Assembly: GCF_020523795.1 (NCBI RefSeq)
Contig: NZ_JAJALI010000012.1
Coordinates: 1-64,000, forward strand
Direction of reading: 5' to 3'
Length of the DNA stretch: 64,000 nucleotides
From: Ancylobacter sp. Lp-2
Lineage (GTDB): Bacteria; Pseudomonadota; Alphaproteobacteria; Rhizobiales; Xanthobacteraceae
The stretch's first letter is position 1. Each line of letters starts with the position of its first letter. The translations under genes were made by a program, and so were the position numbers. Of the stretch, positions 1 through 8,861 are shown piece after piece. The notes beneath the pieces are model-generated. The model did not search any database and was not told where the DNA came from. It saw only the letters and a program-made list of their open reading frames with translations.

Positions 1-1017
1 GCCGAGCCCGCCGCCCTCGAAGGGCGGCGCGAGGAGGCGGCGGGGTCCGATGGAACTCCGGTGGAGTGGCTCATGGCGTTTCCGGAATTCGGCGACCGAG
101 TGCGGCACCCCCGCCGGACGCGGCGCGCGCAGACGCGGCACCAGCGCCGGCCGGACCGGCGGCACCCGCGCCGGCGTGGCGCCGGCCGGCGGGCGGACCG
201 GCTTCGACCCGCCCCCGGAGGCGACCGACCGGGCGAAGGCGAACGCCATCGGGATGCGGAGCGAGGAAAACCCCCGCAATGGCGGCAGGCCGCCCTCGCC
301 CGAGCCGACCACCAGCACCCCGTGCGGGGCCAGCAGGCGGTGCAGCCGGTCGAGCGCCCGCTCCTGGGTGTCGCGGTCGAAATAGATCAGCAGGTTGCGG
401 CAGAACACCACGTCATAGGGCTCGACATCGAGCGCCACCGGGTCCAGCAGATTGCCGTGCCGGAAGCGCACCTGGCGGCGGATCTCCGCATGCGGCCGGT
501 AGCCGCCCTCCATCGCGTTGAAATGCCGGGCGCGAAAATCGACGTCGCTGCCCCGGAACGAGTTGCGGCCGTAGAGGGCATGGGCGGCGGCGGCGAGATT
601 GCGGGTGGAGATGTCGACGGCGTCGACGGCGAAGTCCGAAGCGCCGAGGCCGGCGTCGAACAGCGCCATCGCCAGCGAATAGGGCTCCTCGCCGGTCGAG
701 CAGGGCAGGCTGAGCAGGCGCAACGCCCGGCCGATCGCCGCCCCGCCCGGCGCCCGCATCTCCAGCACCCGCCCGGTCATGGCCGAGAACGCCTTGGGAT
801 CGCGGAAGAACCACGTCTCCGGCACGATGACGGCGTTGATGAGTTCCTGCAGCTCCTGCGACGTCGCGGTCAGGCGGCGCCAATAGGTGGCCGGATCGGT
901 GACGGCGCAGGCGGCCATGCGCTGCTTCAGCGCGAAGTTCAGCCCGGAGACGCCGACCGTCCCGGCATCTAGGCCGATGCGCTCGTGCAGCAATTGCTCG
1001 ACATCGTCGAGGATCAT
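1..1017 (-). CDS. cheR: CheR-type chemoreceptor methyltransferase (WspC-like), 3' end outside window
   Basis: Transfers methyl groups from S-adenosylmethionine to glutamates of a chemoreceptor, presumably the receptor two genes upstream; cytoplasmic. 339 codons are visible and the frame runs off the left edge with no stop. The ATG at 1017 overlaps the stop of the CheW gene (ATGA), so translation is probably coupled. The SAM-binding loop LPCSTGEEPYSLAM lies near residue 100 and the DVVFCRNLLIYFD motif near residue 200. After about residue 265 the frame turns into an Ala/Pro/Arg-rich stretch, as in CheR proteins that carry a distal TPR domain (WspC type). The TPR part, if present, lies outside the window. 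The family assignment is firm; the WspC subtype is inferred from gene order and the linker. Confidence 0.88.
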   Translation of the reverse strand, partial: MILDDVEQLLHERIGLDAGTVGVSGLNFALKQRMAACAVTDPATYWRRLTATSQELQELINAVIVPETWFFRDPKAFSAMTGRVLEMRAPGGAAIGRALRLLSLPCSTGEEPYSLAMALFDAGLGASDFAVDAVDISTRNLAAAAHALYGRNSFRGSDVDFRARHFNAMEGGYRPHAEIRRQVRFRHGNLLDPVALDVEPYDVVFCRNLLIYFDRDTQERALDRLHRLLAPHGVLVVGSGEGGLPPLRGFSSLRIPMAFAFARSVASGGGSKPVRPPAGATPARVPPVRPALVPRLRAPRPAGVPHSVAEFRKRHEPLHRSSIGPRRLLAPPFEGGGLG

Positions 1018-1478
1018 GCGTCCGCTCCGGCCGGGCGGAACAGGATGGCGCGGATCTCCTCGCTGAGTAGCGCGGGCGCGCGCACCCACTGGACGAAGCC
1101 GTCGGCATCGGCGGCAACCGGGCCGAGCCAGGCCGGCGTGCCCGCCTCGACGCCGGTGGCGGTGAACGCCCCAGGGTCGCGCTGGATGGTGTCGATCACC
1201 CGCTCGGCGCACAGAGCGAGCCGATGCTCCCCCTCGCCGGGCGCGGGGTAGCGCACCAGGATGATGCGGGTGCTCATCACCAGCGCCGAGGGCTGGCCGG
1301 TCGCCAGCGCGCTGAGGTCGATCAGCGGCACCGGCTCGCCGCGATAATTGATCACCCCGACCACGCCGGGCGGCGCGCCGGGCAGCGCCTTGGCCGCCAT
1401 CAGCGGCAGCACCTGCTCGATCTGCTCGACGTCGAGGACGTAGCGATCCTTGCCGATGCGAAACATCAGGAACAGCAT
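1014..1478 (-). CDS. cheW: CheW-like coupling protein (WspB/WspD type)
   Basis: A 154-residue single-domain CheW adaptor that would bridge the chemoreceptor and a CheA kinase. The core motif GVINYRGEPVPLIDL (residues 41-55) is typical of CheW. It begins 16 bases after the receptor stop, with a GGGGAAGG ribosome site just upstream, and its stop overlaps the cheR start by ATGA. The order receptor-CheW-CheR matches wspA-wspB-wspC of Pseudomonas. No CheA is visible; it should lie left of the window if the cluster is complete. Confidence 0.9.
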   Translation of the reverse strand: MLFLMFRIGKDRYVLDVEQIEQVLPLMAAKALPGAPPGVVGVINYRGEPVPLIDLSALATGQPSALVMSTRIILVRYPAPGEGEHRLALCAERVIDTIQRDPGAFTATGVEAGTPAWLGPVAADADGFVQWVRAPALLSEEIRAILFRPAGADA

Positions 1479-1494
1479 CGTGCCTTCCCCGCCG

Positions 1495-3108
1495 TCATGC
1501 CCGGAGCTTGAACCGCGAGATCGAGTTGCGCAATCCCGAGGAAACCTGGTTGAGCTCGTCGATGGCCAGCGTCGACTGGTGCAGCGATTCCACCGTCTGC
1601 TGCGCCGCCTCGCTGAGCTGGGACAATGCCTCGCTGATCTGCTCGGCGCCGGTGGCCTGCGCCTGCATGCCCTCGTTGACGTCCTCGAAGCGCGGCACCA
1701 GCCCCTGCACCTGGCCGATGATCTGCGACAGCTGGCCGCCGACCTCCTGCACCTCCGTCATGCCGCGCCGGACCTCCTCGGAGAACTTGTCCATGCCCAT
1801 CACGCCGGCGGCGACCGCCGACTGGATGTCCTTGACCATCTGCTCGATGTCGGAGGTGGAGGTCGCGGTCTGGTCGGCGAGGCGGCGGATCTCGGTGGCG
1901 ACCACCGCGAAGCCGCGCCCGTACTGGCCGGCCTTCTCCGCCTCGATGGCGGCGTTGAGCGACAGGAGGTTGGTCTGGTCGGCCACCTTGGTGATGGTGG
2001 TGACCATCTGGTTGATGTTGCCGGCCTTCTCCGACAGCACCGCCAGCTTGGCGTTGATGTTGCCGGCCGCCTCCATCACGTGGCGCATGGTCGCCTCCAT
2101 GCGGGCGAGGCCGGCCTGGCCGCCGCCGGCCAGCGTCGCGGTCTGCTCGGCGACGCCCGATACCTCGCCCATGGTGCGCACCAGCTCGTTGGAGGTGGCG
2201 GAAATCTCCTTGGCGGTGGCGCCGATCTCGGTGGTGGTGGCGGCGATCTCGCCGGCGGTCGCCTGCTGCTCCTTGGAGGTGGCGGCGATCTCGGTGATCG
2301 AGGTGTTGACCTGGATGCCGGACTTCTGCACCTGCCCGATCAGGGTGGTGAGCTCGTCGGCCATGCCGTTGAAGCCGTCCGACACGGTGCCGAACTCGTC
2401 GCGGCGCGCGAGCTCCAGCCGCTCGGAAAAATCGCCGGTGCGCATCAGCCCGACCAGCGCCAGCAGCTTGCCGAGCGGGCCGATGACGGCGCGGTACAGG
2501 AAATAGCCGGACAGCACCGACAACAGCACCGCGACGACGAAGCCGATGGCCAGCCCGAACTCGGCGTTGCGCACGATGCTGACGATCGCCGCGGTCGATT
2601 CGTTCGCCTCCTGCTGGTTGAAGGCCACCGTGTCTTCCAGCGCCTGCTGGACCTGGGTGAGCAGCGGCACCAGATCGCGGGCGATGGTGGCACGCAACTC
2701 GCCGTCGGTCTGGCCGAGCGCGGTCTCCTGTACACGGTCGTAGCGCTGGATCGCGTCGCGGAAGGTCGCGAAGTTGCGGCGGTCCTGATCGGTGTCGAGC
2801 GTCTGCTCATAGGCCGACAGCAGCGTATTGGCGGTGTCGCGGTTCGCCTTGATGCGATCGAGCACCTGCTTGCGGCCTTCCGGGGTGTCCTCCAGCGCCA
2901 GCGCGCGCAGCAGGCTCTGCGCCCGGGTCCAGGCGGTCATCAGCCGGAGGCTGGAGGACAGCGCCGGCACGGTGCTGGTCTCGACCTTGAGCGCCTCGCT
3001 CTCCGCCTGGAGGAACCAGTAATAGCAGGAGCCCGCCATGGCCGAGAGCACCAGGAGAATCGCGAGGAAGCTCGCGAGGATCCGCTGGCGGATGGTCAGG
3101 TTCTTCAT
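1495..3108 (-). CDS. wspA: Methyl-accepting chemoreceptor, WspA-like
   Basis: Membrane chemoreceptor of about 537 residues. The start is placed at the ATG at 3108 (MKNLTIRQ), which has a GGGGGAG ribosome site; an upstream in-frame ATG at 3147 adds 13 residues that do not look like protein. First membrane helix is about residues 10-32, then an all-helical periplasmic four-helix sensor, a second helix about 188-210, HAMP, and a long cytoplasmic coiled coil. The signalling tip carries the DQTNLLSLNAAIEAEKAG hairpin. The last 130 residues (EEVRRGM, PRFEDVNEGMQAQ, EQISEAL and a terminal SRFKL) closely resemble, from memory, Pseudomonas WspA, the surface-contact receptor that drives c-di-GMP synthesis through WspR. 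There is no CheR-tethering pentapeptide at the C-terminus. The WspA call is inferred from this resemblance and gene order. Confidence 0.85.
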   Translation of the reverse strand: MKNLTIRQRILASFLAILLVLSAMAGSCYYWFLQAESEALKVETSTVPALSSSLRLMTAWTRAQSLLRALALEDTPEGRKQVLDRIKANRDTANTLLSAYEQTLDTDQDRRNFATFRDAIQRYDRVQETALGQTDGELRATIARDLVPLLTQVQQALEDTVAFNQQEANESTAAIVSIVRNAEFGLAIGFVVAVLLSVLSGYFLYRAVIGPLGKLLALVGLMRTGDFSERLELARRDEFGTVSDGFNGMADELTTLIGQVQKSGIQVNTSITEIAATSKEQQATAGEIAATTTEIGATAKEISATSNELVRTMGEVSGVAEQTATLAGGGQAGLARMEATMRHVMEAAGNINAKLAVLSEKAGNINQMVTTITKVADQTNLLSLNAAIEAEKAGQYGRGFAVVATEIRRLADQTATSTSDIEQMVKDIQSAVAAGVMGMDKFSEEVRRGMTEVQEVGGQLSQIIGQVQGLVPRFEDVNEGMQAQATGAEQISEALSQLSEAAQQTVESLHQSTLAIDELNQVSSGLRNSISRFKLRA

Positions 3109-3161
3109 CGTCAGGCTCCCCCACAGGCCCCACCCGTGCAGCGCCACGGGTCGGCAGTCAG

Positions 3162-3172
3162 GTTAGCCTAAC
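3162..3172. promoter_or_regulatory. Short inverted repeat upstream of the wspA-like gene
   Basis: GTTAG and CTAAC are separated by one base, about 55 bases upstream of the receptor start and just downstream of regA. It could be an operator for the chemosensory operon. The arms are only five bases long, so chance is a serious alternative. Confidence 0.25.
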
Positions 3173-3225
3173 GACAATTTGTTTCCACGGAGTTGAACCG
3201 CCTCGATGCCGCGCGCGCCGAAACG

Positions 3226-3804
3226 TCACGGCAGCGGCTTCTTCTCCAGCTTGCGGGCCAGCGTGCGCCGGTGCAGGCCGAGCCGCCGCGCGGTCTCGGA
3301 AATGTTGAAGTCGGTATCGACCAGCGTCTCGTGAATGGTTTCCCATTCCAGCGTCTTCAGCGAGGTCGGCCGCGCCGCCACCGCAATGGAGCTGTCGCCG
3401 TCGGCCCGGGCGAAGGCGGCCTCGATGTCGTCGGTGTTGGCCGGCTTGGCGAGATAGTGGCAGGCGCCGAGCTTGATCGCCTCCACCGCCGTGGCGATCG
3501 AGGCGAAGCCGGTGAGCACCACGATCTTCATCGCCGGATCGCGGGCGTGCAGCATCTTCACGCATTCGAGGCCGGAACCGCCGGCCAGCTTCAAATCCAC
3601 CACCGCATAGCCCGGCAAGCCACCGTCGAGCGCCGGCTCGACGCCGTCGAGGCTGTGGCTGACGCGCACCTCGTAGCCCCGCCGCTCGAAGGAGCGGGTG
3701 AGCGCGCGGGCGAAGGAGGCGTCGTCCTCGACGATCAGCAGGTGCTTGTCGGGATGGGGCGCATCGTCGCCCGGCATGCCCGGTTGCGAGGAAAGGTCGG
3801 TCAT
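3226..3804 (-). CDS. regA: RegA/ActR/PrrA redox response regulator
   Basis: A 192-residue DNA-binding response regulator, partner of the RegB kinase encoded 3 bases upstream. The receiver domain (about residues 20-135) has the acidic pair D27/D28, phospho-acceptor D70, T98 and K120. The C-terminal Fis-type helix-turn-helix (about 155-190) ends in GLHRRTLARKLEKKPLP, typical of RegA/ActR. In this family the regulator controls respiration, carbon and nitrogen fixation and terminal oxidases in response to redox state. Its position at the end of a quinol oxidase-SURF1-kinase block suggests that it controls that oxidase. Confidence 0.94.
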   Translation of the reverse strand: MTDLSSQPGMPGDDAPHPDKHLLIVEDDASFARALTRSFERRGYEVRVSHSLDGVEPALDGGLPGYAVVDLKLAGGSGLECVKMLHARDPAMKIVVLTGFASIATAVEAIKLGACHYLAKPANTDDIEAAFARADGDSSIAVAARPTSLKTLEWETIHETLVDTDFNISETARRLGLHRRTLARKLEKKPLP

Positions 3805-3807
3805 CTG

Positions 3808-5079
3808 TCAGGCCTCCGCCGAGAGGGCTTCGAGCGGCAGGGTCAGCGTGACGCAGGCGCCTTGCGCCTCGTTCACCGCCTCCACATGTCCACCCAGCTT
3901 GCGCACGACATTGACCACCAGGAACAGGCCGAGGCCGCCGCCCGGCCGCCCCTTGGTGGAATTGTAGGGTGTTCCAAGGGCCGCGAGCATCTCCTTGGTA
4001 AAGCCTGGACCGCGGTCGCGCACCTCCAGCACGATCACATCGGCGTGTCGGCGCACGGACACCCCGACCCAATCCGGCGAGGCCTCCACCGCATTGTCGA
4101 GCAAGTTGAAGACGATCTGCTTGAGCGCGACGTCGGAGATGATCTCCTCGTCCTCGTCCAGGTCGCGCCGGTAGTCGAACGCGCGCGGCGAGCGCCCCGC
4201 CTGCCACTCGCTCATCATGCCGTCGAAGAAGGCCGCCGCCGTGGTGCGCAGCGTCCCCTCGCCCCGCGCCTCGCCCGACGACATCAGGATGCCGGAGACG
4301 ATCGCCTTGCAGCGATCGAGCTGGCGCTGCATCTCGGCGATGTCCTCGGCGAGGTCCGGCCGGTCGCGCAGCAGCTGCATGCGCCGCCAGTCGCTGAGGA
4401 TCACCGAGACGGTGGCGAGCGGGGTGCCGAGCTCATGCGCCGCGCCGGAGGCCAGAAGGCCCATCCGCACGATGTGGTCCTCCTCCGCCTGCTGGCGGTG
4501 CAGGCTGGCGAGGCGGGCGTCGCTGTCCCGCAGATTGCGGCCGATGCGGGAGATGAACGCCACCAGCAGCAGCGCCGCCAGCACGAAGCAGATAAAGGTG
4601 CCGCCGATATGCAGGGTGAACAGGTCGCCATGCAGTTCCTCCGACAAGGGCAGCGGCCGGAACTTGCGCATCAGCAGCACGAAGCCACTCGACACCACCC
4701 CCGCCAGTACCCAGGCCGACCAGCTCGGCAGCAGCACCGCGCCGAGCGCCACCTGCAGCAGATAGAGCGAGACGAAGGGATTGGAGGCGCCGCCGGCGAG
4801 ATAGAGCTGCATGGTCAGCGCCGCCGCGTCCAGCAACAGCTCCAGCAAAAGCTCGGTATCGGAGATCGTGGTCCGCCGCTCGTGATAGACCAGCGTGGCG
4901 AGATTGAGCGCCACCAGGCAGGCGAGCACCATCCCCATTTCCTGCAGCGGCAGGTCAATGCCGAGGCCGAAGTTGACGATGAGGATGGTGACGACCTGCC
5001 CGGCGACCGCCAGCCAGCGCAGCTGGGTCAGCAGGAACAGGTTCTCGCGATTGGCGGTGCCGCGCTCGGCCGTGCTCAC
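3808..5079 (-). CDS. regB: RegB/ActS/PrrB redox-sensing histidine kinase
   Basis: Membrane histidine kinase of 423 residues. The start is the GTG at 5079, overlapping the SURF1 stop (GTGA); the longer upstream frame is only the antiphase of SURF1. Six hydrophobic segments cover roughly residues 20-180. Two RegB hallmarks are present: the quinone-binding heptapeptide GGASNPF (96-102), matching the family pattern GGxxNPF, and the redox-active cysteine C257 in QLDRCKAIVSGIL. The phospho-acceptor H215 lies in GAAHELGTP. The N box (NLLDNAVEAS) and glycine-rich boxes (RDRGPGF, GGGLGLFL) follow. In studied homologues the kinase is inhibited by oxidised ubiquinone and by cysteine oxidation, so linkage to a quinol oxidase operon is functionally sensible. 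Confidence 0.95.
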   Translation of the reverse strand: MSTAERGTANRENLFLLTQLRWLAVAGQVVTILIVNFGLGIDLPLQEMGMVLACLVALNLATLVYHERRTTISDTELLLELLLDAAALTMQLYLAGGASNPFVSLYLLQVALGAVLLPSWSAWVLAGVVSSGFVLLMRKFRPLPLSEELHGDLFTLHIGGTFICFVLAALLLVAFISRIGRNLRDSDARLASLHRQQAEEDHIVRMGLLASGAAHELGTPLATVSVILSDWRRMQLLRDRPDLAEDIAEMQRQLDRCKAIVSGILMSSGEARGEGTLRTTAAAFFDGMMSEWQAGRSPRAFDYRRDLDEDEEIISDVALKQIVFNLLDNAVEASPDWVGVSVRRHADVIVLEVRDRGPGFTKEMLAALGTPYNSTKGRPGGGLGLFLVVNVVRKLGGHVEAVNEAQGACVTLTLPLEALSAEA

Positions 5080-5840
5080 GGCGCCGGTGTCCCGCGCGTC
5101 CTCGCCGGGCGGCGCCACAGGAACACCGCCGCCGCCACGCACATGCCGGCGAGCGCGAACCAGGTGAGCGCATAGACGAGGTGGTTGTTGGCGAAGCGCA
5201 CCACGGTGAGCCCGCCGACCGGCGCGCCGCCGGGCACCGGCGTCGCATCGGCATCGACGAAATAGGGCGCCACCACCACCAGACGGTCGAGCCCGCGCGC
5301 GGCGGCGATGGCGGCGACGTCGCGCGAGTACCAGCGGTCGCCGCCGGGATCGTTGTGGCGCAGGAAGCCGCCGCCCGGCTCGGTGAGGCGGAGCAGGCCG
5401 ACGACGCTCGCCGGTCCCTCGATCAGCCCGGCGGCGCGGCTGGCCGGGTCGCGCCGCTCGGGGGGAACGAAGCCGCGATTGACCAGCACGGTGAGGCCGG
5501 CATCGGTCGCCAGCGGGGTGAGCACCCAGAAGCCGCCGCCGAGCTCGGTCACGGCCTGTACCAGCGTCTCGCGGTCGTTGAGGAAATGGCCGTCGAGCCG
5601 CACCCGGCGATATTCGTCGGCGGGGGAGAAGGCCTCCGGCGCCGGCGCGGCGACCGGCGCGGCATTGAGGCGCGCCTCCACCCGCTCGATCAGGTCCAGC
5701 TTCCAGGAGAGGCGCTTCACCTGCCAGACGCCGAGGGCGGCGAACAGGCCGGCCATAACGCAACAGGCGAGAAGGAGGGCGACCCTCTTTCCCGCCTGCC
5801 GCCTACCCAGTTCGTCCGCCCGGAGGGGCGGTCGGCTCAT
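5076..5840 (-). CDS. SURF1-family cytochrome oxidase biogenesis protein
   Basis: A 254-residue inner-membrane protein with an N-terminal helix (about residues 18-38, followed by GVWQVKRLSWK) and a C-terminal helix (about 222-243). The periplasmic part contains the SURF1 landmarks LVNRGFVPPERR and GLLRLTEPGG. SURF1 assists haem insertion or assembly of haem-copper oxidases. Its ATG overlaps the cyoD stop (ATGA) and its stop overlaps the regB start (GTGA), so it is part of one transcript. SURF1 is best known from aa3 cytochrome c oxidases; pairing with a bo3 quinol oxidase is known in alphaproteobacteria. Confidence 0.92.
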   Translation of the reverse strand: MSRPPLRADELGRRQAGKRVALLLACCVMAGLFAALGVWQVKRLSWKLDLIERVEARLNAAPVAAPAPEAFSPADEYRRVRLDGHFLNDRETLVQAVTELGGGFWVLTPLATDAGLTVLVNRGFVPPERRDPASRAAGLIEGPASVVGLLRLTEPGGGFLRHNDPGGDRWYSRDVAAIAAARGLDRLVVVAPYFVDADATPVPGGAPVGGLTVVRFANNHLVYALTWFALAGMCVAAAVFLWRRPARTRGTPAP

Positions 5841-6220
5841 AGCATCTGCCTCATGTCGTGGCTGGGCATCATGTTGGTGTTGAGGTGGTACATGACCCAG
5901 AACGAGCCGGCCAGCGCGATGCCCACCACGATGAGGGTGAACACCAGGGCCAGCATGTTCCAGCCGCCTTCCGACTTAAAGTTCATGTGCAGGAAGTAGA
6001 TCATGTGCACCACGATCTGCACCACCGCGAAGGCCATGACGATGGCGGCGGTCCAGGTCGGGTTGCCGATCTTGCCGCTCATCACCAGCCAGAACGGCAC
6101 GGCGGTGAGGATGACCGACAGGATGAAGCCGGTCATGTAGCCGCTCATCGAGCCATGGGCCACGCCGAGCTCGTGATGGACGTCGTGCCCGTGGGCGTCG
6201 TTGTGGGCGTTCGCGCTCAT
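5837..6220 (-). CDS. cyoD: Cytochrome bo3 ubiquinol oxidase subunit IV
   Basis: Small subunit of 127 residues with three membrane helices. The start is the ATG at 6220 overlapping the cyoC stop (ATGA); the longer open frame upstream reads through cyoC in another phase. The N-terminus is His-rich (HNDAHGHDVHH), then GYMTGFILSVILTAVPFW and QIVVHMIYFLHM, as in CyoD. It stabilises the oxidase and is not catalytic. Confidence 0.94.
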   Translation of the reverse strand: MSANAHNDAHGHDVHHELGVAHGSMSGYMTGFILSVILTAVPFWLVMSGKIGNPTWTAAIVMAFAVVQIVVHMIYFLHMNFKSEGGWNMLALVFTLIVVGIALAGSFWVMYHLNTNMMPSHDMRQML

Positions 6221-6843
6221 CGCAGCATCCCCAGGAGATAGACGAAGGTGAACACGCCGATCCACACCACGTCGAGGAAGTGCCAGAACATCGACAGGCA
6301 CATCAGCCGGCGCTTGTTGGCGGTGACCAGCCCGCGCTTCTGCACCTGCACCAGCAGCGTCACCAGCCAGATGATGCCGAAGGTGACGTGCAGGCCGTGG
6401 GTACCGACCAGGGTGAAGAAGGCGGAGAGGAAGGCGCTGCGCTGCGGGCCGGCGCCCTCGGCGATCATGTGATGGAACTCGTAGAGCTCGATCGACAGGA
6501 AGGCGAGGCCGAACAGGGCGGTGATCACCAGCCAGACCTGCGTCGCCTTCACCCGCTCCTTGTCCATCGCCAGCATGGCGAAGCCATAGGTGATGGAGGA
6601 GAGCAGCAGCATCGTGGTGTTGAGCGCCACGAGGTTGAGGTCGAACAGGTCGCGCGGCCCCGGCCCGGCGGCGTAGTTGCCGCCGAGCACGCCGAACGTG
6701 GCAAACAGGATCGCGAAGATGAGACAGTCGCTCATCAGGTAGATCCAGAAGCCCAGCGCGGTGCTGTGGCCTTCGGGATGCGGGTGCTCGTCGACTTCGT
6801 AGAAGACGGGCGCCTCGCTCGTGGCGGTCACGGTCGTGCTCAT
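6217..6843 (-). CDS. cyoC: Cytochrome bo3 ubiquinol oxidase subunit III
   Basis: A 208-residue, five-helix haem-copper oxidase subunit III. The start is the ATG at 6843, overlapping the cyoB stop. Recognisable segments are [21 protein letters not shown], shared with CyoC, and [13 protein letters not shown] in the fourth helix. It interacts with subunit I of the bo3 oxidase in the inner membrane. Both ends overlap neighbours by four bases. Confidence 0.95.
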   Translation of the reverse strand: MSTTVTATSEAPVFYEVDEHPHPEGHSTALGFWIYLMSDCLIFAILFATFGVLGGNYAAGPGPRDLFDLNLVALNTTMLLLSSITYGFAMLAMDKERVKATQVWLVITALFGLAFLSIELYEFHHMIAEGAGPQRSAFLSAFFTLVGTHGLHVTFGIIWLVTLLVQVQKRGLVTANKRRLMCLSMFWHFLDVVWIGVFTFVYLLGMLR

Positions 6844-8852
6844 GCGTTCACCTGCGCGGCGAGGAGGCGGGTACGCTCCTCCTCGGTGCGGACGACGTCC
6901 TCCGCGGGGATGTCGAAGTCGCGGTTGTAGTTGAAGGTGTGATGGATCGCGACCGCCAGCAGCGCCACGAAGCTCACCGCCGCCAGCCACCAGATGTACC
7001 AGATCAGCGCAAAGCCGAGCACGAAGCTGATCCCCGCGAGAATCGGACCGGTACCGGAGTTCTTCGGCATGTGGATCGGCTTGAAGCCCGACAGCGGACG
7101 GACATAGCCGCGTTGCTTCATGTCCCACCACGCATCGGAGTCGTGGACGACGGGGGTGAAGGCGAAGTTGTAGTCCGGCGGCGGCGAGGAGGTCGCCCAT
7201 TCCAGCGTGCGGGCGTTCCACGGATCGCCGGTGGTGTCCCGCAGCTTGTCGCGCCTCAGGATGCTTACGCCGATCTGGATGATGAACGAGCCGATGCCGC
7301 AGGCGATGAGCACCGCGCCGAAGGCCGCGATGATGAACCAGATGTGCAGCGAGGGATCGTCGAAGACGCGCAGGCGGCGGGTGACGCCCATCAGGCCGAG
7401 CACGTAGAGCGGCATGAAGGCGAAGAAGAAGCCGACCACCCAGAACCAGAACGACATCTTGCCCCAGAACGGATCCAGCTTGAAGCCGAACGCCTTGGGC
7501 CACCAGAAGGCGATGCCGGCGAACACGCCGAACACCACGCCGCCGATGATCACATTGTGGAAGTGCGCGATCAGGAACAGCGAGTTGTGCAGCACGAAGT
7601 CGGCGGGCGGCACCGCGAGCATGACGCCGGTCATGCCGCCGATCACGAAGATCAGCATGAACGCCACCGTGTACATCATCGGCAGCTCGAACCGGATGCG
7701 GCCGCGATACATGGTGAACAGCCAGTTGAACATCTTCGCGCCCGTCGGGATCGAGATGATCATGGTCGTGATCCCGAAGAACGAGTTCACGCTGGCGCCG
7801 GAGCCCATGGTGAAGAAGTGGTGCAGCCAGACGAGGTACGACAGGATGGTGATGACCACCGTGGCGTAGACCATCGAGGTGTAGCCGAACAGCTTCTTGC
7901 CGGAGAAGGTCGAGGTGACTTCGGAGAAGATGCCGAAGGCCGGCAGGATGAGGATGTAGACCTCCGGGTGACCCCAGATCCAGATCAGGTTCACGTACAT
8001 CATCGGGTTGCCGCCGAGATCGTTCGTGAAGAAGTTGGTGCCGATGTAGCGATCGGCGGTCAGCAGCGCCAGCGTGGCGGTCAGGATCGGGAAGGAGGCG
8101 ACGATCAGCACGTTGGTGCAGAGCGATGTCCAGGTGAAGATCGGCATCTTCATCATGTCCATGCCGGGGGCACGCATCTTCACGATCGTACAGATGAGGT
8201 TGATGCCCGACAGCGTGGTTCCCACGCCGGCGATCTGCAACGCCCATATGTAATAGTCGACGCCGACATAGGGGCTGTAGGCGATGCCCGACAGCGGCGG
8301 ATAGGCGAGCCAGCCGGTCTGTGCGAACTCGCCGACGAACAGCGACGTCATGACCAGCGCCGCGCCCGACACCGTCATCCAGAACGAGAAATTGTTCAGG
8401 AAGGGGAAGGACACGTCACGGGCGCCGATCTGCAGCGGCACGACATAGTTCATCAGCCCGGTCACGAACGGCATGGCCGCGAAGAAGATCATAATCACGC
8501 CGTGGGCGGAGAAGACCTGATCGTAGTGATGGGCGGGCAGGTAGCCCTCGGATCCGCCGAAGGCCAGCGCCTGCTGCAGGCGCATCATGATGGCGTCGGC
8601 GAAGCCGCGCAGGAACATGATGAGGCCGAGCACCATGTACATGATGCCGATCTTCTTGTGGTCCACCGAGGTGAACCACTCGCGCCACAGATAGCCCCAC
8701 AGGCGGAAATAGGTGAGCGCGCCCAGCACCGCGGCGCCGCCGATGGCGACGCCGATGAAGGTCATCACCAGGATCGGCTCGTGATAGGGGATCGCCTCGA
8801 GATTGAAGCGCCCGAAGAAGAAGTTCGGTACGACGATGGGAGATTCTGTCAT
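6840..8852 (-). CDS. cyoB: Cytochrome bo3 ubiquinol oxidase subunit I
   Basis: Catalytic haem-copper subunit of 670 residues, the usual CyoB length. It shows the subunit I motifs: an H-bearing segment [33 protein letters not shown] with the copper-B histidine and cross-linked tyrosine, the pair of copper histidines in WLHHFFTMG, and [10 protein letters not shown] with the haem-ligand histidines. It oxidises ubiquinol, reduces oxygen to water and pumps protons. The N-terminal extra helix of quinol oxidases is present. It lies 9 bases after cyoA. Confidence 0.97.
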   Translation of the reverse strand: MTESPIVVPNFFFGRFNLEAIPYHEPILVMTFIGVAIGGAAVLGALTYFRLWGYLWREWFTSVDHKKIGIMYMVLGLIMFLRGFADAIMMRLQQALAFGGSEGYLPAHHYDQVFSAHGVIMIFFAAMPFVTGLMNYVVPLQIGARDVSFPFLNNFSFWMTVSGAALVMTSLFVGEFAQTGWLAYPPLSGIAYSPYVGVDYYIWALQIAGVGTTLSGINLICTIVKMRAPGMDMMKMPIFTWTSLCTNVLIVASFPILTATLALLTADRYIGTNFFTNDLGGNPMMYVNLIWIWGHPEVYILILPAFGIFSEVTSTFSGKKLFGYTSMVYATVVITILSYLVWLHHFFTMGSGASVNSFFGITTMIISIPTGAKMFNWLFTMYRGRIRFELPMMYTVAFMLIFVIGGMTGVMLAVPPADFVLHNSLFLIAHFHNVIIGGVVFGVFAGIAFWWPKAFGFKLDPFWGKMSFWFWVVGFFFAFMPLYVLGLMGVTRRLRVFDDPSLHIWFIIAAFGAVLIACGIGSFIIQIGVSILRRDKLRDTTGDPWNARTLEWATSSPPPDYNFAFTPVVHDSDAWWDMKQRGYVRPLSGFKPIHMPKNSGTGPILAGISFVLGFALIWYIWWLAAVSFVALLAVAIHHTFNYNRDFDIPAEDVVRTEEERTRLLAAQVNA

Positions 8853-8861
8853 GGCAGGCCG

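Noticed and set aside
3193..5175. Long plus-strand open frame antisense to regA and regB
   Set aside because: Low-complexity His/Arg/Gln-rich translation created by the GC-rich codon pattern of the opposite strand; the minus-strand kinase and regulator have full family motifs.
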